64,000 nucleotides of DNA from contig JASXTE010000016.1 in the NCBI GenBank assembly GCA_030280995.1, positions 13,221,001 through 13,285,000 on the forward strand. The letters are read 5' to 3'. Each line of letters opens with the position of its first letter. Position 1 is the first letter of the stretch. Positions 1 through 11,770 of this stretch are shown here, in pieces. Both the position numbers and the translations under genes were made by a program. Under the pieces are notes generated by a model that was not told where the DNA came from, did no database searches, and saw nothing but the letters and a program-made list of their open reading frames with translations. This DNA is from Hemileia vastatrix (lineage: Eukaryota > Basidiomycota > Pucciniomycetes > Pucciniales > Zaghouaniaceae).

Positions 1-1400
1 TTCTGTTAGGTGTTTTCAAGTTTAAAAGGGATTTAACTGCACTTCAGTCAGTGACAAGTTCAAATTTCTGGTCATCTAGGTAATAATGAAGCTTTTCTAG
101 AGCCCACACTACAGCTAAACACTCTAATTGAATAGCACCATATTTCAATTCACTATTTCTCAAGGTTCTTGAAATATAACAAATTACTAATTCTGAAACT
201 TTATCATTTATCACTTGTTTTTGATGGAGGGAAGCACCAAGACCAATGAAACTGGCATCAGTGTACAAAACAAATGGTTGATTAAAGTCAGGTAAAGCAA
301 GAATTGGTTCTGACATCAAACAGTGTTTCATAGTGTCAAAGGCTCTTTGTCTTTCACTATTCCAGACAAAAGCAACATCCTTTCTAGTTAATTGGGTTAG
401 GGGTAAAGCTATGACTTGTTAATTTTTAATATACTGTCTATAGTATCCACACATTCCCAAAAAACTTTGGAGCTCCCTCACTGTAGTAGGAGCCTTCACC
501 TGTTGTATGGCTGCCACTTTGTTCTGGTCAACACATATCTGTAAGCCTGAAACAACATGATCAAGAACTTTTAAAGAATGGAAACCAAATTTACATTTCT
601 TCAAAGCAAGTGTCATATTTATTTCATCCATTTTCTGGAATACTTTACACAGGTGGTTAAGATGGTCCTCAAATGTTTTTGAGAATATAATGATAACATC
701 AATATAAACCATCAGCCATCCTTCAATTATCTCTTGATGGAATGTGTTATCCATGACTTTTTGGAAAACTGAAGGGGCATTTTTAGGGCCAAATGGCATC
801 CTAATATACTTATAAATACCCATATGAGTGGCAATCATCAGAAAGTTCTGAGAATTTTTCTCAACAGGTACCAGGTGATATCCTTTGTTACCATCCAAGC
901 AGCTGATATATTTAGAAACCTGTAAAGTAGCATGTATAGAGCTAATTCTAGGTAAAGGGTAGATATCATCAACAGTATAAGTGTTTAGTTCTCTATAATC
1001 ACCACATAGCCTGGCTTTATCTTTCTCATAAGAAATTAGGACAGGTGAGATAACACAATGTTTAGGTGTTTCAACTACCTTTTCAATAATATTCATTTTT
1101 AAAAGGGTAGAGATATTGTCTTCAATATCTTTTCTCTTTGTGGGGGAAGCAGGATAAGGCTTCTTCTTTAAACTAGGTGGTATATCAGTTAATGGGCAAG
1201 ACAATGAAAGTTTCATTTCCTCTTTAACTAATCCCAGTTCATGTGATCCATGAGCAAAGGCCATAGGAAAAGACTTTATCAATTTAATGATGGAATCTTT
1301 ATCCTCACCAGAAAGTTGTTCTCCAAAAGAGGCATTGTCAATTTCAGACAAAAGGGCATGCATCTCTTTTGTAGATCTTCCTTTACATTGAACTACAGAA
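1..1400 (-). pseudogene. Pol fragment: reverse transcriptase and RNase H, A1
   Basis: The RT block is read from about 1363 to 419 and RNase H from 331 to the window edge, separated by an in-frame stop near 419. Family landmarks include RLCGDYRELN, the MPFG...NAPSVFQ stretch and, in RNase H, LYTDASF with the first catalytic Asp. The RT catalytic box reads Y-I-D-V where the family has Y-x-D-D, so the second metal-binding Asp is lost and the enzyme should be inactive. The same segment in copy A2 keeps Y-I-D-D. It is part of a former polyprotein with the protease upstream on the same strand. Confidence 0.88.
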
Positions 1401-1411
1401 TTACATGTGTT

Positions 1412-2168
1412 TCATTCTGGTTTAAATAATTTTTTAGGGGAGGAAATCTTAAATTTTCTCTTCCCATTCATCCCCATTGTGAAACATTGATTTGAGGGAT
1501 CCAATTTTATGCCATACTTGGTTAAAATATCATTCCCTACAATAAACCAATTGCTTAAGTTATCATTCTTCATGACAACAAAATTACAAATAGCTCTTAC
1601 AAAACCATGGTTATATTTAAAAAAACACTGTGGCTTTGTATTTACCAATGGGGGACAAAACAGAGCCATAACCTCTCCAATTTTCAGAAATGATAGGCAT
1701 CAGTTTTGATTTATAGTCTTGATCCACTGAAGCAAGTGCTCTTTCAGAAACTACACTTCCTCCAGCTCCAGAATCCAGAACAACTTCAATGCTGGTTCCA
1801 TTAATCAAGACTGGTGCCTTGAGAGGGGCAATAACAATTGAGTTATCCTCAATGTTCTTTATGATCTCAGCATCCTCAACTTTAGATAAGGCATTATTAT
1901 CAGTATCAATATTATTTAAATAATGAATAACTTCTTCCAGCATTAAGATTTCTTGTTGAGATTCATATGAAATATTTCTGGCACAATCACTTGATGTATC
2001 ATCCAGTGCTACTGTGTCATGCTCCTCTGTTTGTTCTACAAGATTTATCTTCTTGTCACAAACATGTCCTTTCTGCCAAGGCTTGTTGCACTTGAAGCAA
2101 GTGTTTGTTGCATACTTTTTTGGTGCAACAGGGGCAGAAGGTTTACCAACCTTTTCCAGAGGTTTCTG
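1412..2168 (-). pseudogene. Zinc knuckle and aspartic protease region, A1
   Basis: Read leftward from 2168. A cysteine/histidine cluster (CFKC...GHVC, plus-strand bases about 2050-2100) is followed by a retropepsin with active site VLDSGAG in the 1943-1617 segment. The tail continues to 1412 in another frame, so at least one frameshift lies near 1620-1670. The zinc knuckle spacing is Cys-x2-Cys-x7-His-x-Cys, unlike the usual CX2CX4HX4C. A TAA at about 2168 splits this region from gag. The protease would release Gag and Pol from the polyprotein. Confidence 0.75.
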
Positions 2169-4283
2169 TTAATAAGTGGAGGGTTTCTCCAAAGGGGTCC
2201 TAGGAATGAATCTTCTGGCATCATACTTATTGTTTAGAAGTATCTCATTGCAAGTATTAATGAAAGAAGAGGGTTCTCTGGAGAACTCAGTCCTAGCCAA
2301 TATCAAGTCTCTCAGAGACATTGGTAATTTATAAAGGATCCTGTCCTTCCATAACTCAAACTCCATATTTGGGTCCATTTCCCTTAAGATTTTTACAAGT
2401 TTCATTAAAAACTAAATAGGTTTATCAGTAGAAGAGCTATATCTAGTTTCCTCATACTGCCTTTGTTGAGCCATTCTGAACTTGGAGCCACCAAATTGTG
2501 CTTTAATCAATCTCTTCCAATCCTCCCATGAGTAGTCATTCCCATCCAGGAGAACAGATTCATACCACATTAGGGCAACATTAGTGAACAAAGAAATTAA
2601 CTTGGACACAATTTCCTCATCTGGGAGTTTGTAAGAATTTTTTAAGTTATCAATTCTGCAAATAAATTGTTGCCAATCAGAGGAAGAATCACCATCAAAT
2701 GTAGGATATTGGTCAAGTTTTGGCCAATTCTTTTGATTTGAAGGGGTCTCCTTAGTACTAGCTTGTTTCTGAGTAAGAAGCAGCTGTAATTTCTCTTATT
2801 GGGCTGTAATCTCATTGTTTAATCCTTCTGTTGAAGATCCTGGTGCATCATCAGTTTTTGATGGAAACTCAGTGTTATCAACAGGTATTTCTGGAGCTAT
2901 TTTTACTTAAGATGAACTAGCCACAGTTACTATTTGAGCATCCTGCACTATATGTTCCTTCACAGAAATGTAAGAATATTTCTGGTCATTCAACAATGAG
3001 TTCAATTTTTCTTCAATGGTTGTTAGTCTTGTTTTCATTCTTGGAAGACTAGATAAACTCTCATTGATAGTTGCAAAAGATAACTGATTTTTATTTTGAA
3101 AAGATGACAAATGTTCATTCAATCTTTTCTGATTTATCTTATCTATCTCCACCTCCTGGCAACAGGCAGATACGGTATCTTTTAGTTTAGACAAATCATT
3201 TTTTATATTTTGCCATAAAGCAACTTTCTTTTCATGGGTTGCTTTGTAATGAGACAATTCATCAGAGACTCTCTGTGATTCACTTCTTAATGCTTGATAA
3301 CCCTGATCAGATAACAAACTATTATATCTCTGAGTCAATTGCATATTGTTCATTATATGATTTTGTTTGGCAATAATATCTCTCAAGTACTCATCATTAA
3401 TTCTTGCTACATCTGGAGTGTTTCTCAATAAGGAAACTGAGTAACTTTCCAGACTCTCATAGAACTCCGGGTCAAGAGTTTCATCAATCACAGCCATGTC
3501 AGGGTTAATCATTGAGGTAGCAATTAAAAGTAATGGATTAGATACATGAGATATCTGTCTACTGCTCCCAGCCTCTACTGGTCTCAAGGTGTCTTCTTCC
3601 CTCTCAGATTTACCTGAAAGAACAGAATCAGCTACAAGAAATGTCACTTGAGAATCAATAGAGGGACATACCAGGGTTTGCTGAGTATGACCATATTGGA
3701 ATTTCTTCTTCTTTTGCCCCCTTGATAGGGGTGGGGAGGTGTGGGGTTGACCTGGTTGGGCCTTGATGGACCTGCCTGAGGTAACTGATGCTGATTTTGA
3801 GACAGGTAGTCCCACTGAGTGTTTAACCAGTCCCACTGCCACTTAGACACTTCCACCTTTTCTTGGGACTGGGGAGCCAATTGTTGTTGATCCCTGGGAG
3901 GAAGAGGTTTCTTCTTCTCATGAAGAAAGGTATCTATCCTTCTCACCTTTTCTTACAGAGCATCTACCCTTGCGTTTAGTCTCAAGTTTTCTGTCCTTAG
4001 CTCCTTTATGTGAGTTGACAGATTCTTTACCTGTTGAGACAATGGCATCTTTTTTATCCTGAAGCCTTTTGGAAACTCTTCTGGTGGGTTTATCATAGGC
4101 TTCTGATCCTGAGTTGTGTCCACTAGGATTTCTACTTCTTCCATCTCTACATCCTGGTTTGGGCAAGGATTTATTAGTCTGAGAAATTCTTCTTGTTAAA
4201 GGAGAACTTACAGAAGTAGGCTCATCATAATCAATCAAGTCTAGTCCCTCTTCACGTGCAGCAGAACCACTTTGGTCAGTCAT
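2169..4283 (-). pseudogene. Gag-like region, A1
   Basis: The first ATG is at 4283 (protein begins MTDQSGSAAREEGLDLIDYD) and matches the start of copy A2 at 9542. A second, overlapping frame from 4144 carries a heptad-rich coiled coil (MPLSQQVKNLSTHIKELRTE) and then a Trp-rich and Pro/Gln-rich stretch. The frame from 3842 to 2907 is long and helical with many heptads. The 2609-2169 part (LFTNVALMWYESVLL) is capsid-like by position and hydrophobic character. Several stops (2906, 2800, 2411, 2168) and frame changes break it. Compared with A2 it is fuller, because A2 lost about 660 bp from the middle. Confidence 0.75.
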
Positions 4284-4382
4284 TTTAAGATTTTACTGAA
4301 ATGAAGAAAAGAGACAATAAGATTAATTAGTCTTTATTTTTGATTTTTATTTAAAAAAAATAATAATAATAAATCTTTTTAT

Positions 4383-5000
4383 AGGATAAAAATCAACTAA
4401 ATAAAATTAATTTATTAATTCAAAAAAAAAAATTTAAAACCAGGATTATAATATAATCAACTGTAGAAATAAATTAAAATTTTTATTAATAATTTTAATT
4501 AATTATTTTCAGGATTTAAATCAACTAATTTATCACCAGGACTTATTGTCAACTGAAGTAATCAGATATGAATCTTTATTAATTTAACAAAATTTTATTA
4601 AACTGATCACTTAACTACCAGGACTTAATGTCAACTGAAGTAATTAAATATGAATTTTTATTTTAAAATTTTATTATGCTGATCACTTAACTACCAGGAC
4701 TTAATTTCAACTGAAATATATAAATATGAGTTTTATTAATTAAAAAAATTTATTGAACTACCAGGACTCAAGGTCAACTGAAGTAATTAAATATTAATTA
4801 TATATTAATTAAAAATATTATTGTCAGGACAATTTTTCAACTGGAACAATTAAAATTTAAATTAATCAGGACAAATGTCAACTGAAAAATTATAATAATT
4901 AATATTAAAATATAATTATTTTATTACTTCTGGGACTAAGAACACTTATCGCTCTATTATGGTCAACCAGGAAAAATAAAAAAAATATAATAATAATAAA
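4383..5000 (-). repeat. Short tandem-like repeats in the A1 leader
   Basis: About nine copies of a unit that on the minus strand reads CAGTTGA, a 4-8 base spacer, then GTCCTGG. Examples on the plus strand are near 4539, 4619, 4694, 4761, 4834 and 4866, spaced about 30-80 bases apart in AT-rich sequence. The same motif is repeated in the leader of copy A2 (9072-9445). The position, between the LTR and the gag start, is where packaging or translation signals of a retrotransposon would lie. The role is unknown. Confidence 0.75.
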
Positions 5001-5169
5001 TAAAATCCAAATTACCAGACACCTCCCCCTGTAAAATGAGCAAATTAATGCCACTTACAGAGTGCTGAGTAAAAGGAAATACATAGCAAATGAAGAGTGA
5101 AGAGTAACCCACAAATAGTAATTTCAATAATTACCACGATATATACGACATTTAGTCAATATATGAACC

Positions 5170-5215
5170 TAGTTTTTGGAGCGCGGTTCGATTCTCATTT
5201 GCAGCAAAAAAATTT
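5170..5215 (-). other. Possible primer-binding region next to the A1 LTR
   Basis: Just inside the LTR the plus strand reads GGAGCGCGGTTCGATTCTC, which contains the tRNA T-loop consensus GGTTCGATTC. The matching A2 stretch is at 8859-8880. On the element strand it would pair with an internal tRNA region rather than a plain 3' CCA end. The assignment is tentative. Confidence 0.35.
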
Positions 5216-6136
5216 TGTCACATGACAATGATGTTCGTCATTTTTGTTGCTTTCTCGTCCTTACAGGTACTCGAACCCCAATGGTCCCTTCGATTACGCC
5301 CTCAAATCACGATTTGCCGTTGATAATTCAGTAAGGCCCTCAATTGTCAAGGGGTCTTTTGGGTGTAGAAGTTTATTCAAGGTTTTCACGGGATATTTAA
5401 AGGTTTTAAAAGTCTCTCAACAAAAAGGTATGTATTTCTAAAATCAATTTGATTAATTCACTCAAATATAAGAGGTAGATTTAAGATATCAATATAAATT
5501 ATAGATTAGAATTACGATGTTGTAAATACTAAAGTTATAAAATATAGAAATAAATGTAGTGTTGTAAGTATAATAATAATGTAAGTGATAAAAGAATGTT
5601 TTTAAAAGCACAAAGTAAGAGGCCTTTTATAGGCAAAACATGAGGGAATAAAATATACGTAATTTACACCATATATTGTAAGCATGTGAGAAAAAGAATG
5701 ACTGAAAGGAGTACATATATGACACAAGAATTAAATAAACTGGTACATCAACAAGGACATCAAATTTATTAGCAATAAAGTTTGAGTTCCTTGGACTGTC
5801 ACAATTAATTACACAATAATTAATTAATTATATTACTCTTACGGGATTCCAAATCTCTCACTGAGGTAATATAATTGTTTTAAAGTTTTTTTTATTATAA
5901 TTTTATTATTAAATTCTATTCCCATTGACTTATACCATTGAACACGGAGTTAGGGAGTAAAATTGTAAGGGAAATTTTATTTACACTAATTAATTATACT
6001 ACTAATTGTACTTAACTAGTTAATTGTAAGTAATATTTAAGTAGATAATTAATTATTAGTAAGAAGAAGGGGCGTTGCTTCAACTCAGTAAAATAATTAA
6101 TTATTTTACCGGTTAAGTCTAGTAGCCTGGCTGACA
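5216..6136 (-). repeat. 5' LTR of family A copy A1
   Basis: Minus-strand LTR of about 921 bp with short inverted ends TGTCA/TGACA. The outer end at 6136 reads TGTCAGCCAGGCTACTAGAC on the minus strand and matches the starts of the LTRs at 7918, 14903 and 46927. The inner end is followed by a stretch shared with A2 (5020-5215 versus 8843-9060). Confidence 0.8.
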
Positions 6137-6599
6137 AATCCCTTCACCTGCTAAAATCAAAGACCATGGACTATACTTTCCAGATCATAAATTTATAATG
6201 GAACTTAGATTGGGAAATAGGATTATGGAAGCAATTTGGAATTCTTCAAGAGATTTTCATCAAACTACTAAGGCACCTCCTGGATTGGAATCTTGAAAAT
6301 AGTTTACTCATTTTAGATGTTCTTTTCAGATCAATAAAAACTTACTAAGCTTGGTAAGTAAGGTAAGGTTAGAAGGGTCCATGGCTACTAAAATATGAGG
6401 ATGGGGTAGTAGATTTGTCAAGTATGGTAACTAAAATATTATAAAAATTTTTCTATCATTAAATATTTTCATCCATTTTTTTTTCTTTTTTTTCTCGTTT
6501 ATTAATTTTTTTTTTAATTTTTATCTTTTTTAATTTTTTTAATTTTTCCTTAATATTTTCATTTTTTTCAATTTTATCTTTCCTTTTAAATTTTTTTTT

Positions 6600-7139
6600 C
6601 ATTTGAATTTGGATTTTTCTCTTCAAATTATTTTTTAAAGTTATATCAAGATAGTTTTCTGTTTTTATATGATGGTGCATCTGGCCTTAGGTCATTCTAC
6701 TGGATATTATATAAAATTTGAAAACTTGATTTGGACTGGTGAAAATAATTTGTTGATGAAATTTTCATTTTCCATTTAAATTTGGATTTGTCTCTTCCAA
6801 TTATTTTTTAAAGTTATGTAAAGATAGTTTTCTGTTTTTATATGATGGTGCATCTGGTCTTAGGTTGTTCTACTGACTATTATATAAAATAAGGAAGCAT
6901 GATTCAGACTGGTGAAAATAATTGGTTGATGAAATTTTAATTTTTAATTTTTTTTCATTTAATTTTGGATTTTTTTCTTCCAATTATTTTTTAAAGTTAC
7001 CTCAAGATAGTTTTCTGGTTTTATATGATGGTGCATCTGGCCTTAGGTTGTTTTACTGGCTATTATATAAAATTGGAAAACTTGATTTAGACTGGTGAAA
7101 ATAATTTGTTAATGAAATTTTAATTTTTTAATTTTTTTC
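6600..7139. repeat. Tandem repeat, three units of about 173-184 bp
   Basis: Units begin near 6600, 6773 and 6956. Each has the same order: an AATTTGGATTT start, TATCAAGATAGTTTTCTG, ATATGATGGTGCATCTGG, and a GACTGGTGAAAATAATT end. They lie between the two LTRs of copies A1 and A2, outside either element. The flank 6460-6600 is T-rich low-complexity DNA. No gene is seen between 6137 and 7349. Confidence 0.85.
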
Positions 7140-7149
7140 CATTTGATTT

Positions 7150-7335
7150 CTTTAATTCAATAAATTGAAGGGGGGGGTATCACCAAATTTTCATATCAGA
7201 CTTTAAAAAAAAATTTGACTTGAGAATTTTGTGAAACCCTTCCCTTAATTCAATAAAATACAGGGGGGTATTGCCAAATTTTCATATGAGACTTGCAAAA
7301 AAAAATTGACTTGAACTTTTGGTGATACTCATCCT
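7150..7335. repeat. Tandem repeat, two units of about 95 bp
   Basis: Two neighbouring copies share AATTCAATAAA, a run of G's, ATTTTCATAT, AGACTT, an A-run and TTGACTTGA. They directly follow the three-unit repeat and precede the TIR element at 7350. Confidence 0.75.
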
Positions 7336-7349
7336 TTACTTAAATAAAA

Positions 7350-7912
7350 TGTGCTGGACATTATTATGAGGAACAGCTCACTTCTCTTAAATAAAAATAC
7401 ACCTTGCCAGCTTAACATTGGGAAAGTATCCAGCAAAAGTTCAACCAAACTTGTGCTGAACACTGTTGAAAAAACCAGTGACTGAAAATTGCAAGGAAAA
7501 CCAAAAAAATAGGCCACATAATTAACATAATTGATGGAATAAAATCGTTTTTTGTTAAAAGTGTCGAGCACAAGTTTGCCCAAAATTGTGCTGGACACTT
7601 TTATGAAGAACTCCTCACTTCTCTTAAAAAAACATGCACCTAACCAACTTCATATAGCAAAAGTGTTTAGCACAAGTTTGGCTGAACTTGTGCTGGACAC
7701 TTTGGACAAAACCAGTGACTAAAAATTTTAAGGAAAACCAAAAAAACTAGGCCATATAATGAACATAATTTATGGAATCAAATTGTTTTTTGGTAAAAGT
7801 GTCCAGAACAAGTTTGGCTAAATTTGTGCCGAACACTTTTGCTATATGAAGTTGGTCAGGTGCATGTTTTTTTAAGAGAAGTGAGGTTTTCCTCATTAAA
7901 GTGTCCAGCACA
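7350..7912. mobile_element. Foldback TIR element (MITE-like) of hairpin units
   Basis: The ends form an inverted repeat of about 38 bp. The left end runs TGTGCTGGACA...ATGAGGAA...CTCACTTCTCTTA and the right end is its complement, ending at 7912. Inside are two direct copies of a roughly 235-bp unit. At least four internal hairpins (near 7424, 7557, 7666 and 7793) are built from AGTGTCCAGCACAAGTT and its complement. There is no coding capacity, so it is non-autonomous. The right end stops five bases before the A2 LTR. No clear target-site duplication is seen. Confidence 0.75.
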
Positions 7913-7917
7913 AGTTC

Positions 7918-8842
7918 TGTCAGCCAGGCTGCTAGACTTACCCAGTAAAATAATTAATTATTTACTGGATGAAGCCACACCTTATTATCTCAATTATTTA
8001 ATTATAAATTAGTTACATTAAAATTACCTGTAATAAATTGACTAATTACAGAATGTTTAAATTAAATGAATAATTAAAATTAAATATAAAATGTCCCTTA
8101 TATTTTTATTCTCTAACACTGTTCTCATTGACAGGTTGGAAGAAATAAAATTTCATATTAAAAAATAGATATTAAATTAAAATAAAATTTTAATATTCAA
8201 ATAAAAATAAAATATATACAAAAAATTCAAATTTCTTATTTAGAATTGACTTCTACAGTAAATATTAAATAAATTTATGTATTTCTGACATACTCTGTAA
8301 ATACATCTTTAAATACATCTTTTTGAAGCCTTATTTTTAGAACAACTTTATTATTTGAAAATACTCCTTATGGAATATTCTTTTTATATCTCTCATACTT
8401 TTTTTTTTAGATTTCATTGCGGTTATTTGTCCCTCCTTTGCCTATATAAGGCCTCTCTTTTGGTTGTTTTTGATTCATTCCATTACTTACTTATTTTATT
8501 ACAACTATTTACAATCCCTTTATTAATATCTATTATTGCCTTAGTATTTACATTAAACTTAATTCTAATCGAACTTTTTTACCTCTTTATATTGAGTAAA
8601 TAATCTATAAGATAAGAAAATACATACCCAAGTTTGAATCCTTTAAATCCCGTTGTTACCGCCATTGGACCTCCCTGTAAAACCTTCTAGACTTGAAAGA
8701 CCCCTTGAAAGTTCGGAACCCTTACAAATCATCGATGGCACATTGTTATATTGAGGACCAGAGACTGTGGGACCATCACCATCAAGGTACCTATTAGGAC
8801 AAGTGGACGACTAAAACGACAAACGTCATATATCATGTGACT
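7918..8842 (+). repeat. 5' LTR of family A copy A2
   Basis: About 925 bp. It starts TGTCAGCCAGGCTGCTAGAC and ends near CATGTGACT, the A1 counterpart being CATGTGACA. The start recurs at 14903 (3' LTR) and 46927 (truncated LTR). Confidence 0.85.
8443..8450 (+). promoter_or_regulatory. TATA box of the family A LTR
   Basis: TATATAAG inside GCCTATATAAGGCC, conserved in the LTR copy at 47449. It lies about 530 bp into the LTR, a fitting place for the element promoter (U3/R boundary). Confidence 0.6.
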
Positions 8843-9071
8843 TATTTTTTGCTGCAAATGGGAATCAAATCGCGCTCCAAAAATTAGGCTTATATACTAA
8901 CTAATAGTTATATATTTCGTGGTAATTATTGATTACTATTTGTGGGTAACTTTGCACTCTTCATACTCTACGTATTTTCTTTTACTCAGCACTCTGTAAG
9001 TGGCATTAATTTGCTCATTTTACAGGGGGATGTGTCTGGTAAATTGAATTTTTTATATATTTATTTTCCTA

Positions 9072-9445
9072 GTTGACAAAGATAGAGCAATTGTGTTCTT
9101 AGTCCTAGAAGTAATAAGTTTTTATTTTTTTTAAAATTAATTGTAATTTTCAGTTGACTTTGTCCTGATAAATTAAAGATTTTTTTCAGTTGACAAATTG
9201 TCCTGACAATAAAATTTTAATAATTAATAAAAAATAAACTATATTAAATTATTTCAGTTGACATTGAGTTGTGGTAATTAAATAACTTTCAGTTGATTTA
9301 AATCCTGATAATTATCATAAATTAATTTGTTAAATTAAAATTTATTTTTATTTTTTCAGTTGATTTCTTTTAAATTCTGGTTATAAGATTATTTTGAATT
9401 AATAAATTGATTATTATTTTCAGTTGATTTTTTGTCCTGAAGAAT
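9072..9445 (+). repeat. Short repeats in the A2 leader
   Basis: Six to seven copies of CAGTTGA, spacer, GTCCTG, for example near 9154, 9187, 9254, 9290, 9355 and 9418. This is the plus-strand counterpart of the repeats at 4383-5000 in A1, so the motif belongs to family A and not to one copy. Confidence 0.75.
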
Positions 9446-9541
9446 TTTATATTCTTTTAATAATGTTTTTTTTTAAAAAGCAAAAATAAAACTAATTCAT
9501 ATTTTTGTTTCTTTCCCTCACTTCAGGTTATATTTAAAACA

Positions 9542-11180
9542 ATGACTGACCAAGGTTTTTCTTCTGCATGTGAAGATGAACTGGATCTGATTGATTATGA
9601 TGAGGCTACTTCTGTGAGCTCTCCTTTAACTACAAAATTAGCTCAAATTAATAAATCATAGAATCAATCAGGATGTGGAAATGGAGGAAGTGGAGATTCT
9701 GGTATAGACAAATTCCCAGGAACAAAAAACTTCAATATATGCCCCAGAAGAGCTTCCCAAAGGCTTCAAGATAAAAGATATGCCCTTAAACCAGAAGGTA
9801 AAAAATCTCTCCACTCACATCAAGAAGTTGAGGACAGAAAACCTCAAACTGAGGTCAAGAATAGACTGTCTAGAAGACAAGGTAAGAAACATAGAGTCTT
9901 TTCTTCAAGAGAAAAAGAAACCTCCTCCTCCAAAAGCTCTTCCACAACTGGCCCCCCAGCAACAAGAAAATGTGGAAGTCTCAAAGTGGCAGTGGGATTG
10001 GCTGAGCAGCCAGTGGGATAATCTGTCCCAACAGCAACAGCAACAAGAACCTCAGGCAGGTCCTTCAAGAACAAATCAGCTCAATCCAAAACCTCCTCAT
10101 CCCTATCAAGGAGGAAGAGGAGAAAGAACAACCACATCCAAGTCTTGCCCAAGCCATGGTAATTCTAGAAGAGGAGATGAGACTGTGAGACCTGTAGAGG
10201 CGGAGAACAGTAGACAAATTGCTCAAATTTCAAATATATCTAATCATTTAGTTCTAATTGCTACTTCAATGATAAATCCTGATATGGCTATTATTGATGA
10301 AGCACTTGAGCCTGAGTTTTATGAGAATATGGAAAGTTACTCTGTTTCCTTATTGAGAAACACTCCAGATGTAGCTAACATTAATGATCAATATTTGAGG
10401 GATATTATTGCTAAACAAAATCATATAATGAAAAACATGCAATTGACTCAGAAATATAATAGTTTGTAAAATGAACAGGGTTATCAAGCATTGAGGAGTG
10501 AGTTACAGAGAGTTTCTGATGATTTGTTTCATTTTTCTTTATTTACCAATGTAGCCCTAATGTGGTATGAATCTGTTCTCCTGGATAGGAATGACTACTC
10601 ATGGGAAGATTTGAAAAAATTGATTAAAGCACAATTCGGTGGCTCCAAGTTTAGGATGCCTCAACAAAGGCAGTATTAGGAAACTAGATATAGCTCTTAT
10701 ACTGATAAAACTATTGAGTTCTTAATGAAACTTGTAAAAAACTTGAGCGCAATGGACCCAAATATGGAGTTTGAGTTATGGAAGGAGAGGATCCTTTATA
10801 AATTACCAATGTCTTTAAGAGACTTGATAGTGGCTAGGACTGAGCTCTCCAGGGAACCTTCTTTCTTCATTAATACTTGTAATGAGATACTTCTAAACAA
10901 AAAGTATGATGCCAGAAGATTCATTCCTAGAACCCCTTTGGAGAAACCCTCCACTTACCAACAGAAACCTCTGGAAAAGGTTGGTAAACCTTCTGCCCCT
11001 GTTGCACCAAAAAAGTATGCAACAAAAACTTGCTTCAAGTGCAACAAGCTGTGGCAGAAAGGCCATGTTTATGACAAGAGGATAAATCTTGTTGAACAAA
11101 TTGAGGAGCAGGCTAATGATACAATAGCACTGGATGATACTTCAAGTGATTGTGCCAAAAATATTTCATATGAATCTCAA
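9542..11180 (+). pseudogene. Gag-like region, A2
   Basis: The ATG at 9542 (MTDQGFSSACEDELDLIDYD) matches the A1 start, but that frame hits a stop at 9659. The main frame, open from 9706 to 10469, holds a coiled coil (MPLNQKVKNLSTHIKKLRTE), a Trp motif (WQWDWLSSQWD), a Gln/Pro-rich stretch and a region ending YNSL. A stop at 10467 and a deletion near 10527-10540 fuse an early helical part to the later capsid-like part (LFTNVALMWYESVLL). The last segment, 10725-11183, ends in a zinc knuckle in which the final Cys has become Tyr. Confidence 0.75.
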
Positions 11181-11182
11181 TG

Positions 11183-11720
11183 AGAAATCTTGATGCTGGA
11201 AGAAGATATTCATTATTTAAATATTATTGATATGGATAATAATGATTTATCTTCAGATGAAAATTCTGAGATCATAAGGAAAATTGATAATAGCTCAATT
11301 GTTATTGCCCCTCTCAAAGCACCAGTCTTGATCAATGGAACCAGCATTGAAGTTGTGCTGGATTCTTGAGCTGGAGGAAGTAAAGTATCTGAAAAAACAC
11401 TTGCTTCAGTGGATCAAGACTATAAATCAAAACTGATGCCTATCATTTCTGAAAATTGGAGAGTTTATGGCTCTGTTTTGTCCCCCATTGGTAAATACAA
11501 AGCCACAGTGTTTTTTAAATAAAATCATGGTTTTGTAAGAGCTATTTGTGACTTTTTGGTCATGAAAAATGATAACTTAAGCAGTTGTTTTATTATAGGA
11601 AATGAAATTTTAACCAAATATGGCATAAAATTAGATCCTTCAAACCAATGCTTCACAATGGGGATAAATGGGAAGGGAAAATTTAAGATTTCCTCCCCCA
11701 AAAAATTGTTAAAACCAGAA
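11183..11720 (+). pseudogene. Aspartic protease region, A2
   Basis: The sequence matches the A1 protease, but the active-site stretch reads VLDS, then a TGA stop, then AGG, so the first Gly of the D-S-G triad is replaced by a stop codon (about 11368). A second stop follows at about 11519. The downstream part (about 11523-11713, GNEILTKYGIKLDPSNQCF) is a conserved linker between protease and RT in both copies. Function is lost. Confidence 0.75.
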
Positions 11721-11770
11721 TTGAACACATGTAATTCTGTGATTCAATATAAAGAAGGTCTACATAGGAA

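Larger units (their letters stand above)
1..6136 (-). mobile_element. Ty3/gypsy element, family A, copy A1 (partial)
   Basis: Minus-strand LTR retrotransposon cut off by the left edge of the window. Read leftward from 6136 it shows a 5' LTR (6136-5216), an AT-rich leader full of short repeats (5215-4290), gag (4283-2169), protease (about 2090-1412) and reverse transcriptase/RNase H (about 1400-1). Integrase and the 3' LTR lie outside. It matches copy A2 (7918-15107) along its whole length in inverted orientation, so the two support each other's annotation. Stops and frameshifts in every domain show it is dead. Confidence 0.9.

Noticed and set aside
5170..5215. A tRNA gene suggested by GGTTCGATTC
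   Set aside because: No cloverleaf can be drawn: the bases flanking the T-loop are not complementary and no anticodon arm is present. Kept only as a possible primer-binding region.
6459..6680. 73-aa Lys-rich ORF on the minus strand
   Set aside because: Translation of a T-rich low-complexity tract.
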